NCBI RefSeq assembly: GCF_004349105.1
Contig: NZ_SMLB01000009.1
Coordinates: 1-64,000 of the forward strand
Reading direction: 5' to 3'
DNA: 64,000 bases
Source of the DNA: Jiangella aurantiaca
GTDB lineage: Bacteria; Actinomycetota; Actinomycetes; Jiangellales; Jiangellaceae
The notes below the pieces were generated by a model. That model made no database searches and was not told where the DNA came from. It saw only the letters and a program-made list of their open reading frames with translations. Shown piece after piece: positions 50,725 through 60,404 of this stretch. The first letter of the stretch is position 1; every line of letters begins with the position of its first letter. The position numbers and the translations under genes were made by a program.

Positions 50725-50730
50725 TAAGCT
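50725..50730 (+). promoter_or_regulatory. Probable -10 element for a leaderless ponA2 transcript
   Basis: TAAGCT lies 8 bases before the ATG at 50739. No ribosome binding site is visible between them. Confidence 0.45.
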
Positions 50731-50738
50731 TGCCGTCC

Positions 50739-53177
50739 ATGGCGATACGTCCCTCCGCCGTCGTTGCGACGGTACGCCGAGTCCTCCTCGTCGCGGGCGT
50801 CGCCGCGCTGTGCGGCGTGCTGCTCGCCGGTCTCGCCCTGCCCGTGGTCGCGGGTCTGGGGCTCACCGCCCGCGAGAGCGCCGACACGTTCGCCGCCATG
50901 CCGGCCGACCTCGAGCCCGGCCCCATGGCCCAGACGTCCTACATGTACGACGCCGACGGCCAGCAGCTGGCCTCGTTCTTCGAGGAGAACCGCGTCCCGG
51001 TCGGCCTCGACGCGATCGCGCCGGTGATGAAGGACGCCATCCTCGCCATCGAGGACGACCGCTTCTACGAGCGCGGTCCCATCGACATCCAGGGCACGCT
51101 GCGCGCGTTCCTGCGCAACGTCGAGGCCGGCGAGACCCAGGGCGGTGGCTCCACGCTCACGCAGCAGTACGTGAAGCAGGTGCGCATCTCGCAGGCCACC
51201 ACGCCAGAGGAGGTCCAGGAGGTCCAGGCCGCCAGCGGTGTCGAGGGCTATCGCCGCAAGCTCGAGGAGCTGCGCATGGCCGTCCAGGTCGAGCAGGAGC
51301 TCAGCAAGGACGAGATCCTCGAGCGCTACCTCAACATCGCCTTCTTCGGCTCCCGCTCGTACGGCATCGAGGCGGCGGCGCGGACGTACTTCTCCACCTC
51401 GGCCGCGGAGCTGACGCTGCCGCAGGCGGCGCTGCTCGCCGGCATCGTGCAGCAGCCGGTCGCCTACGACCCCACTCGCGACCCCGAGGCCGCGCTCGGC
51501 CGCCGCAACGTCGTGCTCAACCGCATGGCCGCCACCGGCCGCATCAGCGAGCAGGAGGCCGCGGAGGCCCGCCAGACCGACCTCGGCCTGAACCTCAGCT
51601 CCACGCCGAACGGCTGCGTTCCCTCGTACGCCGGCTACTTCTGCGACTACGTCGTGCACGAGCTGCTGACGCTGCCGGAGCTCGGCGAGACCCCGGAGGA
51701 GCGGCAGGCACTGCTCGAGCGCGGTGGCCTGCGCATCGAGACCACCGTCAGCCCAGCCGCGCAGCAGGCCGCCCAGGCCGCGGTGTCCGACCGCGTCGCA
51801 CCCACCGACTCCGTCATCAGCTCGCTGGCCACGGTGCAGCCCAACAACGGCTACATCCGGGCGATGGCCAACTCCCGCACCTACGGCGTCGAGGGCAACG
51901 GCGTCAGCAGCATCAACTACGCCGCCGACGAGATCATGGGCGGCGGCAACGGCATCCAGTCCGGGTCGACGTTCAAGGCCTTCGTGCTGGCGGCCGCGAT
52001 CGACCAGGGCATCCCGCTCAACACGTCGATCAACGCGCCGCAGCAGGTCAGCCTGCGGGTGAACTCGTTCACCACTTGCGAGGGCCGCATCCGCAGTAGC
52101 GAGACGTGGCGGCCCAAGAATTCCACCGGCAGCGGCACGTTCAACCTGCGCACCGGCACCGAGCGGTCGGTCAACACGTTCTTCGCCCAGCTGGAACAGC
52201 GCACCGGTCTGTGCGCGCCGGCCACCATCGCGCAGGGTGCCGGCGTCATGCGCGCCGACCTCGACGAGAACGGCGCGGTGCAGCCGCTGAACCAGGTGCC
52301 GTCGTTCACGCTGGGCGCCAACGAGGTATCGCCGCTGTCCATGGCCGCGGGCTACGCGATGTTCGCCAACCGCGGCGTGCACTGCCCGACCACCTCGATC
52401 GTGCGGGTCACCGACGCCGCGGGGAACGTCCTCGTCGACCACACGCAGCCCACCTGCGAGCAAGTCCTCGAGCCGGAGGTCGCCGACGCCGTCAACTCCG
52501 TCCTGCAGGGCGTGATCCACAACAACGGCGCCACCGGCAACCGCATGCGGCTCGCCGACGGCCGCATCGCGGCCGGTAAGACCGGTACGACGAACGACGC
52601 CATCGCGGTCTGGTTCGTCGGCTATACGCCGCAGCTGTCCACCGCCGTGGCCGTCGCCGACGTCGAAGCGCCGCAGGAGTCGCTCGACGGACGCACCTAC
52701 AACGGCGAGCGCATCAGCGAGGCGTGCGGTGGTTGCATCCCCGGTCCCATCTGGAAGGCGATGATGGACCGCGCGCTCGACGGCGCCGAGGAGATCCCGT
52801 TCACCGCTCCCGACCCGGAGACCATCCGCGGCGTCACCGTTCCGGTCCCCGACGTCCGCGGCATGGACGCCGATGCCGCCATCCAGACACTCGAGGGCGA
52901 GGGCTTCAGCGCCTCGGTTGCCGGGGAGGTGAATTCGGACTTACAGGAGGGCCTCGTCGTCAGCACCGACCCAGGTGCAGGCGCAGAGGTCGCCTCAGGT
53001 TCGAACATCGCCATCACGGTGAGCAACGGCGAGCCGGAAGTGCCCACTGAGGACTTCACCGTCGGCCCGCCCACCGAGCCGCCGGTCTTCGGCGACGAGG
53101 ACGGTGACGGTGAGGGAGGCGGCGGCGATGGCTGGCGCGACGGTCTGCCCGACGGCTGGCTGGACACGGTCCCGTAG
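50739..53177 (+). CDS. Bifunctional class A penicillin-binding protein with PASTA domain (PonA2-like)
   Basis: 812 residues from the ATG at 50739. One N-terminal membrane segment (about 10-40). The transglycosylase domain has the catalytic IEDDRFYERG and GGGSTLTQQYVKQV. The transpeptidase has STFK (Ser410), SVN and KTGTTND. One PASTA domain (about 705-770, from VPVPDVRGMDADAAIQTLEG) and an acidic Gly-rich tail follow. It polymerises and cross-links peptidoglycan. Context (whiB on one side, ArsA-like pair on the other) matches mycobacterial ponA2. Confidence 0.94.
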   Translation: MAIRPSAVVATVRRVLLVAGVAALCGVLLAGLALPVVAGLGLTARESADTFAAMPADLEPGPMAQTSYMYDADGQQLASFFEENRVPVGLDAIAPVMKDAILAIEDDRFYERGPIDIQGTLRAFLRNVEAGETQGGGSTLTQQYVKQVRISQATTPEEVQEVQAASGVEGYRRKLEELRMAVQVEQELSKDEILERYLNIAFFGSRSYGIEAAARTYFSTSAAELTLPQAALLAGIVQQPVAYDPTRDPEAALGRRNVVLNRMAATGRISEQEAAEARQTDLGLNLSSTPNGCVPSYAGYFCDYVVHELLTLPELGETPEERQALLERGGLRIETTVSPAAQQAAQAAVSDRVAPTDSVISSLATVQPNNGYIRAMANSRTYGVEGNGVSSINYAADEIMGGGNGIQSGSTFKAFVLAAAIDQGIPLNTSINAPQQVSLRVNSFTTCEGRIRSSETWRPKNSTGSGTFNLRTGTERSVNTFFAQLEQRTGLCAPATIAQGAGVMRADLDENGAVQPLNQVPSFTLGANEVSPLSMAAGYAMFANRGVHCPTTSIVRVTDAAGNVLVDHTQPTCEQVLEPEVADAVNSVLQGVIHNNGATGNRMRLADGRIAAGKTGTTNDAIAVWFVGYTPQLSTAVAVADVEAPQESLDGRTYNGERISEACGGCIPGPIWKAMMDRALDGAEEIPFTAPDPETIRGVTVPVPDVRGMDADAAIQTLEGEGFSASVAGEVNSDLQEGLVVSTDPGAGAEVASGSNIAITVSNGEPEVPTEDFTVGPPTEPPVFGDEDGDGEGGGGDGWRDGLPDGWLDTVP

Positions 53178-53259
53178 CCGATCGTCGCGCTGACGGAGCG
53201 GAGCCGTCACCTGGCCAGCAGAACCCGGAGGATCAGCGGTCCCGTCATCGAGTGAGCCG

Positions 53260-54411
53260 TCAGCCGGCGTCGAAGAGGGCGCCGATCTGGCGCAGACCGT
53301 CGAGGTCGTGGATGTCGCCGGCCAGGGCGGGGATGCGGGTGACCGGGACCTCCGGGTGGGCCGCGCTGAACCGTTCGCCGATCCGCTCGTCGCGGGCGGC
53401 CAGCTTGAGCCGGTCGGCGTGCAGGCGCAGCAGGGCCGCCGTCAGCGCGTGCGATCCGGACGACTCCAGCCGCTCGGCCGCTGCGACCGCCTGCTCCGCG
53501 CCGATGCCGGCCGCCTCGGAGGCGTGCACGCGGTTGAGCACCAGGCCGGCCAGCGGCATCGCGTCGCGGCCGAGGCGGTCGACGAAGTAGGAGGCCTCGC
53601 GCAGGGTGTCGTGCTCGGGGGCCGCGACGACGATGAAGGCGGTCTCCGGGCGCTTGAGCAGGGCGTACGTCTGCTCCGCCCGTTCGCGGAAGCCGCCGAA
53701 CATGGTGTCGAGGGCGTTGACGAAGGTCGACACGTCGCGCAGCAGCTCGCCGCCGAGGATCTTGGTGAGCGTCGAGGTGATGACGCTGAAGCCGGCGTGC
53801 AGCAGCTTGAGGTACGTCCGCCCGCCCGCCCGCGCCGTCCCGCCGAGCAGCCGGATGAGCCGTCCGTCGAGGAACGAGCCGAGCCGCTCCGGGGCGTCGA
53901 GGAAGTCCAGCGCCGACCGCGCCGGCGGGGTGTCGACGACGATGAGGTCCCAGTCCGACCGGGCCCGCAGCTGGCCCAGCTTCTCCATCGCCATGTACTC
54001 CTGCGTCCCCGCGAACGACGACGACAGCGCCTGGTAGAACGGGTTGGCCAGGATCTGCTTGGCGCGGTCCGGCGTGGTGTGGTCCTCGACCACCTCGTCG
54101 AACGTGCGCTTCATGTCGAGCATCATCGCGTCGAGGCTGCCGCCGGCCTCGACGTCGACGCCCTTGACGGCGCGCGGGGTGTTGTCGAGCTCGGACAGCC
54201 CCATCGACTGGGCCAGCCGGCGGGCCGGGTCGATCGTCAGCACGACCGCATTGCGGCCCCGCTCGGCCGCCCGCAGCGCGATGGCCGCCGCCGTCGTGGT
54301 CTTGCCGACGCCGCCGGAGCCGCAGGTGACGACGATGCGGATGCGGCGGTCGTCGATCAGGCGATCGACGTCGAAGTGTGCGGGCTTCGCGGCCCGTGGT
54401 CCGGGATTCAC
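53260..54411 (-). CDS. ArsA/GET3-family ATPase, second of a pair
   Basis: 383 residues from a GTG overlapping the upstream stop (GTGA). The deviant Walker A is CGSGGVGKTTTAAAIAL, with switch TIDPARRLAQSMGL and Walker B LIVVDTPPARSALDFLD. There are no arsenite-binding cysteines and no ars genes nearby, so arsenic transport is unlikely. In mycobacteria the equivalent pair (Rv3679-Rv3680) has been described as an Arsenite/Get3-like ATPase complex. It forms a two-gene unit with the next entry. Confidence 0.9.
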   Translation of the reverse strand: MNPGPRAAKPAHFDVDRLIDDRRIRIVVTCGSGGVGKTTTAAAIALRAAERGRNAVVLTIDPARRLAQSMGLSELDNTPRAVKGVDVEAGGSLDAMMLDMKRTFDEVVEDHTTPDRAKQILANPFYQALSSSFAGTQEYMAMEKLGQLRARSDWDLIVVDTPPARSALDFLDAPERLGSFLDGRLIRLLGGTARAGGRTYLKLLHAGFSVITSTLTKILGGELLRDVSTFVNALDTMFGGFRERAEQTYALLKRPETAFIVVAAPEHDTLREASYFVDRLGRDAMPLAGLVLNRVHASEAAGIGAEQAVAAAERLESSGSHALTAALLRLHADRLKLAARDERIGERFSAAHPEVPVTRIPALAGDIHDLDGLRQIGALFDAG

Positions 54412-55385
54412 ACGGCACCCTGCTCGGCCAGCGAGTCGGCCAGTTCGTAGAGGGCGGTCGGGTCGATGCCGTCGGCGATGCGCGGCAGTTCGTACACCGG
54501 CCGGCCGAGGTCGTCGACCAGCGCCCGCTGGGTCTTCTCCAGCGCCGTCCGCTCGGCGTGGTCGGCGGCCTCGCGGGTGAGCAGCTCGACGACGCCGTCG
54601 GAGGCGGGCAGCCCGGCGGCCTGCAGCCCGGCCAGCACGTCGTCGTGGTCGAGCCGGCCGCGCCGGGCGGCGGGCAGCGACCGGGTCGCGAGGTGCGGCG
54701 GCCGGACCCGGTTGACGACGACGGCGCCCACCGGGATGTGCGCGGCCTGCAGGTCGGCGACCACGTCGGCGGTCTCCTGGACCGGCATGTCCTCGAGCAG
54801 TGTCACGACATGCACGGCGGTGCGCGGGCTGTGGATGAGGTCGGTGATGGAGTTGGCCTGCCGGTTGATCGGGCCGACCCGGGCCAGCGACGACACCGAC
54901 GTGGTGACGTCGAGGAAGCGGACCACGCGGCCGGTCGGCGGCGCGTCGAGCACGACGGCGTCGTAGGCGTAGTGGTCGCCGGTGCGGCGCCGGGTGGCCT
55001 CGTACGCCTTGCCGGTGAGCAGGACGTCGCGCAGGCCCGGCGCGATGGTGGTGGCGAAGTCGACGAAGCCGAGCTTGTCCAGCGCCCGCCCGGCCCGGCC
55101 GAGCCGGTAGAACATCGCGAGGTACTCGTGCATCGCCTCGCGCGCGTCGATGGCGAGCGCGAACACCTCACCGCCGCCGGGCGCCGACGCGACCCGGTGC
55201 TCCTCGTAGGCCAGCGGCGGCACGTCGAACAGCTGGGCCAGCCCCTGCCGCTCCTCGACCTCGGCGATCAGCACCCGGCGGCCGCCGGACGCCAGCGCCA
55301 TGGCGAGCGCGCCCGCCACGGTCGTCTTGCCAGTGCCACCTTTCCCGGTGACGACGTGCAGCCGCACGCCCTCCCAGTCGCCCAT
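54408..55385 (-). CDS. ArsA/GET3-family ATPase, first of a pair
   Basis: 325 residues from the ATG at 55385, preceded by TAGGCT and 7 bases, a leaderless signature. The deviant Walker A reads VVTGKGGTGKTTVAGALAMA and Walker B AVVLDAPPTGRVVRFLD. It is homologous to its downstream partner, suggesting a heterodimeric ATPase. It lacks metal-binding cysteines typical of arsenite pumps. Confidence 0.9.
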   Translation of the reverse strand: MGDWEGVRLHVVTGKGGTGKTTVAGALAMALASGGRRVLIAEVEERQGLAQLFDVPPLAYEEHRVASAPGGGEVFALAIDAREAMHEYLAMFYRLGRAGRALDKLGFVDFATTIAPGLRDVLLTGKAYEATRRRTGDHYAYDAVVLDAPPTGRVVRFLDVTTSVSSLARVGPINRQANSITDLIHSPRTAVHVVTLLEDMPVQETADVVADLQAAHIPVGAVVVNRVRPPHLATRSLPAARRGRLDHDDVLAGLQAAGLPASDGVVELLTREAADHAERTALEKTQRALVDDLGRPVYELPRIADGIDPTALYELADSLAEQGAV

Positions 55386-55392
55386 AGGAGAG

Positions 55393-55398
55393 AGCCTA
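55393..55398 (-). promoter_or_regulatory. Probable -10 element for the ArsA-pair transcript (leaderless)
   Basis: TAGGCT on the minus strand, 7 bases before the ATG at 55385. It lies inside the 3' end of the upstream PAP2 gene, so the ATPase pair may have its own promoter. Confidence 0.45.
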
Positions 55399-56232
55399 CG
55401 GAACCGCCCGCACGTGCTGCTTGAAGGCATGGAAGGAACGGCCGTGCAGCAGCCGCTGGAGGCCGAACCCGGCCGCCAGCGTGACGTAGCCGCCGACGGC
55501 GTCGAGCACGTAGTGGTTGCCGGTGGCCGTGATGACCAGCACCGTCGCGAACGGGTACAGAACGCCCAGGACGCGCACCCATCGGCGCCGCGCGAAGATG
55601 ATGATCGCGATGCCGCACCACAGCGACCAGCCGGCGTGCATCGACGGCATGGCGGCGTACTGGTTCGACAAACTCTGCAGGTCGCCGGACGTCAGCGCTC
55701 CCACGGTCTCGTGGATGGCGACGGTGTCGTAGAACCCGCCGGACGGCAGCAGCCGCGGCGGCGCCAGCGGGAACAGGTAGTAGCCGAACAGCGCCAGCCC
55801 GGTGGTGAACGCCAGCACCGTGCGGGCCGCCCGGTAGCGGCCGGGATGGCCGACGAACAGCCAGACCAGCACCGCCCCGGTCACCACGAAGTGCAGGAAC
55901 ACGTAGAAGTAGTTGACGGTGACGGTCAGCCACTCGACGGCGTGCACGGTGTGGTTGAGCCAGAGCTCGAAGTCGACGTTCATGCTCTGCTCGGTGGTCC
56001 AGATGCGGACGCTGTTGGCGACGGCCTGCGCTTGGTCGTCGGGCACGCTGTTGCGGATGACCGAGTACACGCCATAGACAGCGGCCAGGATGCCGAGCTC
56101 GACGATGAGGATGGGGCGACGCGGCGTGCGGAGGTGCCGCAGCGCTCGCCGCAGGAGTTCGGACGGGGTACGTGGAACGGCCGGCGCGGGGGTTTCCCGC
56201 GCCGGCTCTTCCACGACTGACGGATGTGCCAC
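55396..56232 (-). CDS. PAP2-superfamily membrane phosphatase/transferase
   Basis: 278 residues from a GTG at 56232. About six membrane helices. The PAP2 signature is split as PPRLLPSGGF, AMPSMHAGWSLW (catalytic His) and GNHYVLDAVGG (second His, Asp), close to the Aur1/Ipt1-like and bacterial inositol-lipid group. It probably acts on a lipid phosphate at the outer face of the membrane. It lies 10 bases upstream of the ArsA pair on the same strand. Confidence 0.88.
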   Translation of the reverse strand: MAHPSVVEEPARETPAPAVPRTPSELLRRALRHLRTPRRPILIVELGILAAVYGVYSVIRNSVPDDQAQAVANSVRIWTTEQSMNVDFELWLNHTVHAVEWLTVTVNYFYVFLHFVVTGAVLVWLFVGHPGRYRAARTVLAFTTGLALFGYYLFPLAPPRLLPSGGFYDTVAIHETVGALTSGDLQSLSNQYAAMPSMHAGWSLWCGIAIIIFARRRWVRVLGVLYPFATVLVITATGNHYVLDAVGGYVTLAAGFGLQRLLHGRSFHAFKQHVRAVP

Positions 56233-56255
56233 CCTGATTTCCCCCAGTAACCGAT

Positions 56256-57908
56256 TCAGGTCGTCGTCAGGTCACGCCGGCGGAAGCCGAGCAGACCGAT
56301 CCAGAGAAGGGCGACCGCTAGCACACCCATTATGACAACCGCCACCGTGCCGAGGTCACCTCCGGGCAACGTAGAAGCGGCGTCGAACGGGGAGATCTTC
56401 GTCACCCAGTCGGGGAACTGGAAGAATCCGCCCAGCACGCCGACGACGACGCCGTAGGTGAGGACCACCCAGGTGAGGTGCACCAACTGCGGCGCCAGGC
56501 CGATCAGCGCGGCGGCGACGGCGACCACCAGCCACACGCCGACGGTGTGCGCCAGCGCGGCCACGAACAGCCGGCCGAACACGCTCCCGTCGTCCAGCGC
56601 GATGGCGGCGGTGATACCCAGGCCGAGACCACCGACCAGCATGAGCAGCAGGCTGCCGCCCAGCGCGACGACCAGATGGCTGGCGGCGAACCGCGTCCGC
56701 GAGACCGCCGTGGCCAGCACCGGCTCGGCCCGGCCCATCGTCTCCTCGCTGCGCAGCCGCAGGACGGCCGTCAGCCCGTACGCCGCCGCGAGCAGCGCCA
56801 TCATCATGACGACCATGGCCATGAACCCGTCGATGAGGCTGTCGGAGTCGCCCAGGAAGTCCTGGAGGGTCGAGTTCTCCGACACGAACTCCTCGATCGA
56901 CGAGGCCAGGCTTCCGTAGGCGAGCCCGAAGACGAGCAGGCCGACCGTCCAGCCGATCAGGTTGCCCCGCTGCAGGCGGACGGCCAGTCCCAGCGGCGTC
57001 GACAGCCGGGCGCCGGCCCGCGGGCTGCCGGGACGTGGCTGGATCACGCCGGCGCCGACGTCGCGGCGGCTGGTGATGGCGAACGCCAGCGCGACCAGCA
57101 GCACCGTCAGGCCCAGCGACAGCAGCAGCGGCCACCAGCGGTCGTCGACGTAGACCCGGGTGCGCTGCGCCCAGCCGATCGGCGACAGCCACGACAGCGC
57201 CTCCGTGCCGACGTCGCCGATGGCCCGCAGCGCGAACGCGACGCCCACTGCGGCGGCGCCGAGACCGGTCGCGGCCCGGGCGTGCTCGGTGACCTGCGCG
57301 GTCAGCGCGCCGACACCGGTGAAGACGACGCCGACGGACGTGGCCGCGGCACCGAACAGCAGCGAACTGGACATGGACAGCTCGTCGAGCGCGGCCGGCA
57401 TCAGCGCGCCGAGCAGTAGGCCGATGAGCACGTTCGCCCCGGCCACGACGGTGAACGCGGCGGTGGTGCCGGCGTGCCGGCCGAGGACGGCGGCCCGCAG
57501 CAGCTCGGTGCGTCCGGTCTCCTCCTCGGCCCGCGTGTGCCGGACCATCAGCAGGACACTCATCAGCGCCATGGTGATGGCGACCCAGACCAGCAGCTCG
57601 TTCGCGGTCATCGCGCCGAACGTGTAGTTGTCCGTGCCGTACGCCGGGCCGGTCAGTGCGATGGTGGCGGGGTTGTCGAGTAGGTCGGCGCGGGCCTGGC
57701 GGTCGGCTGCCGTGGGGTAGGTCTCGGGGAATGTCGGCAGACTCCCGACGACGCCGAGGACGATCGCGCCGATCCAGATGGGCAGCCGGACGCGGTCGCG
57801 GCGCAAGATGAACCGGATCACCGTCCCGGTGCCGGTGAGCGTGGTACCGCCCTGGCGCCGCTGGGCGGCGCGCTGGCGGGGCCGGGGTTCGGCTGTCGTG
57901 ACACTCAC
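56256..57908 (-). CDS. ABC exporter permease (ABC-2 type, two halves in one chain)
   Basis: 550 residues from a GTG overlapping the ATPase stop (GTGA). It has about twelve membrane helices in two repeats, with [20 protein letters not shown] in the first and [20 protein letters not shown] in the second. It resembles actinobacterial exporters annotated as tetronasin/polyketide antibiotic transporters (TnrB3-like). Works with the ATPase encoded upstream; the substrate is unknown. Confidence 0.85.
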   Translation of the reverse strand: MSVTTAEPRPRQRAAQRRQGGTTLTGTGTVIRFILRRDRVRLPIWIGAIVLGVVGSLPTFPETYPTAADRQARADLLDNPATIALTGPAYGTDNYTFGAMTANELLVWVAITMALMSVLLMVRHTRAEEETGRTELLRAAVLGRHAGTTAAFTVVAGANVLIGLLLGALMPAALDELSMSSSLLFGAAATSVGVVFTGVGALTAQVTEHARAATGLGAAAVGVAFALRAIGDVGTEALSWLSPIGWAQRTRVYVDDRWWPLLLSLGLTVLLVALAFAITSRRDVGAGVIQPRPGSPRAGARLSTPLGLAVRLQRGNLIGWTVGLLVFGLAYGSLASSIEEFVSENSTLQDFLGDSDSLIDGFMAMVVMMMALLAAAYGLTAVLRLRSEETMGRAEPVLATAVSRTRFAASHLVVALGGSLLLMLVGGLGLGITAAIALDDGSVFGRLFVAALAHTVGVWLVVAVAAALIGLAPQLVHLTWVVLTYGVVVGVLGGFFQFPDWVTKISPFDAASTLPGGDLGTVAVVIMGVLAVALLWIGLLGFRRRDLTTT

Positions 57909-58831
57909 GACACGGCACCCGCCTCGGTCGTGACGCCCTCGGCGGCGAGCTCGTCGCCGTAGTGGCGCAGGAACAGCTCCTCGAGCGTCGGGGGCTGGCT
58001 GGTGAGGCTCTGGAGGCCGAAGCCGGTGACGTGCTTGACGGCGCCGTCGAGCTGAGCGGTGTCGACGTCGAACGTGACCCGGTGGTCCTCGACGACGAGG
58101 TCGTGGATGCCCGGCAACTGGTCCAGCCCGGTGACCGCACGGGCGGTCTCGGCGTGGATGGACGTGCGGGTGAGGTGGCGCAGCTCGGCCAGAGTGCCGC
58201 TCTCGACGATGGTGCCGGCCCGGATGATGCTGACGCGGTCGCACAGCTTCTCGACCTCGGCCAGGATGTGGCTGGACAGCAGCACGGTCTTGCCGTCGTC
58301 CTTCCACTCGTCGATGCACTCGGTGAACACCGCCTCCATCAGCGGGTCGAGGCCCGAGGTGGGCTCGTCGAGGATGAGCAGCTCGACGTCGGAGGCGAGC
58401 GCGGCCACCAGCGCCACCTTCTGCCGGTTGCCTTTGGAGTAGGTGCGGCCCTTCTTGGTCGGGTCGAGGTCGAACCGCTCGAGAAGATCCTGACGGCGCT
58501 TCTCGTCCAGGCCACCGCGCAGCCGGCCGAGCAGGTCGATGGCCTCGCCGCCGGTGAGGTTGGGCCAGAGGTTGACGTCGCCCGGCACGTAGGCCAGCCG
58601 CCGGTGCAGCGCCACGGCATCGTCCCAGGGGTCGCCGCCGAGCAGCCGGACGGTGCCGGAGTCGGCCCGCAGCAGCCCGAGCAGGACGCGGATCGTCGTC
58701 GACTTGCCGGCCCCGTTGGGGCCGAGGAACCCGTGGACCTCGCCGGTCGAGACCCGCAGGTCGAGCCCGTCGAGGGCGCGGACCGTCCCGAAGGTCTTCA
58801 CGACGCCGGCGACGTCGATCGCAGTTGTCAT
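57905..58831 (-). CDS. ABC exporter ATP-binding protein
   Basis: 308 residues from the ATG at 58831, preceded by TAGGGT and 7 bases (leaderless signature). Walker [11 protein letters not shown], signature [16 protein letters not shown] (SKGN in place of SGGQ), Walker [15 protein letters not shown], and H-loop LLSSHIL. It is a drug-export type ATPase coupled to the adjacent permease. The promoter contains a perfect palindrome that is probably the binding site of the divergent GbsR/MarR-type regulator. Confidence 0.92.
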   Translation of the reverse strand: MTTAIDVAGVVKTFGTVRALDGLDLRVSTGEVHGFLGPNGAGKSTTIRVLLGLLRADSGTVRLLGGDPWDDAVALHRRLAYVPGDVNLWPNLTGGEAIDLLGRLRGGLDEKRRQDLLERFDLDPTKKGRTYSKGNRQKVALVAALASDVELLILDEPTSGLDPLMEAVFTECIDEWKDDGKTVLLSSHILAEVEKLCDRVSIIRAGTIVESGTLAELRHLTRTSIHAETARAVTGLDQLPGIHDLVVEDHRVTFDVDTAQLDGAVKHVTGFGLQSLTSQPPTLEELFLRHYGDELAAEGVTTEAGAVS

Positions 58832-58838
58832 GATGGCG

Positions 58839-58844
58839 ACCCTA
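58839..58844 (-). promoter_or_regulatory. Probable -10 element for the ABC exporter operon (leaderless)
   Basis: TAGGGT on the minus strand, 7 bases before the ATG at 58831. The TTCACA-N4-TGTGAA operator begins 8 bases further upstream, where it would block RNA polymerase. Confidence 0.5.
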
Positions 58845-58851
58845 CACACTC

Positions 58852-58867
58852 TTCACAGTTTTGTGAA
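58852..58867. promoter_or_regulatory. Operator TTCACA-N4-TGTGAA for the GbsR/MarR regulator
   Basis: A perfect 16-bp inverted repeat in the 82-bp gap between the exporter operon and its divergent regulator. A closely related 16-bp site lies upstream of the paralogous regulator at 60345-60360. Confidence 0.65.
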
Positions 58868-58913
58868 TTTATTTAAGTCCGTTATGGTCGGAACACATCG
58901 AGGGGGTGGGAAT

Positions 58914-59426
58914 GTGTCCAGCCAGGGCGCCGAGCTGGCGCGCGCCCGGTTCGTCGAGCAGTTCGCAATGGTGCTCAGCGACGCCGGCATGCAGCGGATG
59001 CCGGCCCGGGTGTTCGCGTTCGTGCTGGCCTCTGACGCCGAGACGCACACGGCTGCCGAACTGGCCGACGGCCTGCGGGTCAGCGCGGCGGCCATCTCTG
59101 GGGCGGTGCGGCCCCTCATCGACATGGGGATCCTCCTGAAGGACCGCGTGCCGGGCGACCGCGTCGATCACTACCGCGTGTACGGCGACGACGTCTGGTC
59201 GACCGTCATCGGGCGGCAGGAGCCGCTGTACCGCCATATCGACGTGCTCTTCACCGAGGGCCTGAAGACCCTGCCACCGGGCCCCGGGCAGCGGCGGATC
59301 CACGAGACGCGCGAGTTCTATCGCTTCATCTCTACGGAGATCGACACGCTGGCGAGGCGGTGGCGAGAGCGCCGGGCCGGTGTTACGGCGTCACGGGAAC
59401 CCGCTCGGGCCGCATCGGGCGAGTGA
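58914..59426 (+). CDS. GbsR/MarR-type winged-helix regulator (paralogue 1)
   Basis: 170 residues from a GTG with GAGGGGGTGGG upstream; an ATG at 58884 is also in frame. RFVEQFAMVLSDAGMQRMPA, the HTH TAAELADGLRVSAAAISGAV and the wing VPGDRVDHYRVYGDDVW define the family. It probably represses the divergent ABC exporter through the palindrome between them. Its last 44 bases overlap the convergent EamA gene. About half its residues match the gene at 60405. Confidence 0.88.
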   Translation: MSSQGAELARARFVEQFAMVLSDAGMQRMPARVFAFVLASDAETHTAAELADGLRVSAAAISGAVRPLIDMGILLKDRVPGDRVDHYRVYGDDVWSTVIGRQEPLYRHIDVLFTEGLKTLPPGPGQRRIHETREFYRFISTEIDTLARRWRERRAGVTASREPARAASGE

Positions 59427-60222
59427 CCGGCGCCCGGCTGCCGCGGGCCAGCAGCACCACGCCGGCCGCGGCCGTCAGCGCCGCGGCCACGGACAGCGTC
59501 ACCTCGACCGGCCCGCCGGTGAACCGCTCGCCCAGCAGGCCGATGCCGATAGCCGACGCGGTGACCGGATTGACGATGGTGGCGGTGGCCAGCGGGGCGC
59601 CCAGGCCGACGCGGTACGCCCGCCGCGCCAGCAGCAGGCCGGTGGCCGCGAGCACCAGGACGACGGCGCTGGCCGGCTGGAGCGCCGCGGACACGCCCGA
59701 GTCGGCGACGCGGATGGTCACCGTCTGCGTCAGCGCCGACGACACCCCGAAGGTCGTGCCGGCGGCGAGCGCGAACAGCAGACTCCGGCGGACCGGCCGC
59801 AGCGTGAGCCGTGACGCTGAGGCAACCGCGACAGCGATGAGCGCAACGACCGCGAGCGTCAGGAGGAGGATCTGCGTGGAGCTCAGCTCGCTGCGCGGCC
59901 GGGTCGGCGCGGCCAGCAACAACAGCCCGGCAAGGCCGGCCATGCTCAGCGCCATGCCGCGCCACTCGCGCGGGGTGACCCGGCGCCGCGTCAGCGCCCA
60001 CGAGAGCACCAGCGCGAACGCGAGGCTGAGCACGCCCAGCGGCTGGACCAGCGTCAGCGGGCCGAAGTGCAGCGCGCAGACGTGCAATCCGGACGCGGCG
60101 ACGGTGAGCGCCGTGGGGTACCACCAGCGGCGCTGGGCGACCATGCCCAGGGCGGCCAGGGCGTGCAGGCTCGCGGCTCCGACGGCGAACGCCACCGCCA
60201 GGCCCGTGCTGCTCACCGCCAT
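59383..60222 (-). CDS. EamA/DMT-family transporter
   Basis: 279 residues from the ATG at 60222, which has a G-rich stretch just upstream; longer frames are unlikely. About ten short membrane helices, with the repeat typical of DMT proteins: GPLTLVQPLGVLSLAFALVL in the first half and SALQPASAVVLVLAATGLLL then ATIVNPVTASAIGIGLLGER in the second. Possibly a metabolite exporter. Its 3' end overlaps the regulator gene tail to tail by 44 bases. Confidence 0.83.
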   Translation of the reverse strand: MAVSSTGLAVAFAVGAASLHALAALGMVAQRRWWYPTALTVAASGLHVCALHFGPLTLVQPLGVLSLAFALVLSWALTRRRVTPREWRGMALSMAGLAGLLLLAAPTRPRSELSSTQILLLTLAVVALIAVAVASASRLTLRPVRRSLLFALAAGTTFGVSSALTQTVTIRVADSGVSAALQPASAVVLVLAATGLLLARRAYRVGLGAPLATATIVNPVTASAIGIGLLGERFTGGPVEVTLSVAAALTAAAGVVLLARGSRAPVTRPMRPERVPVTP

Positions 60223-60344
60223 CCCCCAATCCGGCGCCGGGTGGGGCGGCGTGACCCGCAGCGCCCACGGCTCTACCGAGAATGTAGTGGCTCGCCGGAG
60301 CGTGCGGCCGCAGCACCCCCGCCTGTCGGCCAACCTAGCGTGCA

Positions 60345-60360
60345 TTCACGAAGTTGTGAA
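60345..60360. promoter_or_regulatory. TTCAC-N6-GTGAA site upstream of regulator paralogue 2
   Basis: TTCACGAAGTTGTGAA is an imperfect 16-bp inverted repeat, matching 58852-58867 in both half-sites. It lies 45 bases before the regulator start and suggests autoregulation. Confidence 0.55.
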
Positions 60361-60404
60361 ATGGGTAAACGTATGATGATGCTCACAGCGAAGGAGGACA
60401 CCCG

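Noticed and set aside
53187-53206. Small inverted repeat GACGG...CCGTC after ponA2 as a terminator.
   Set aside because: Five-base stem and no T tract; too weak to call.
53260-55385. Arsenite resistance role for the two ArsA-like ATPases.
   Set aside because: No arsenite-binding cysteines and no arsB, arsC or arsR nearby; a Get3-like role fits the context better.
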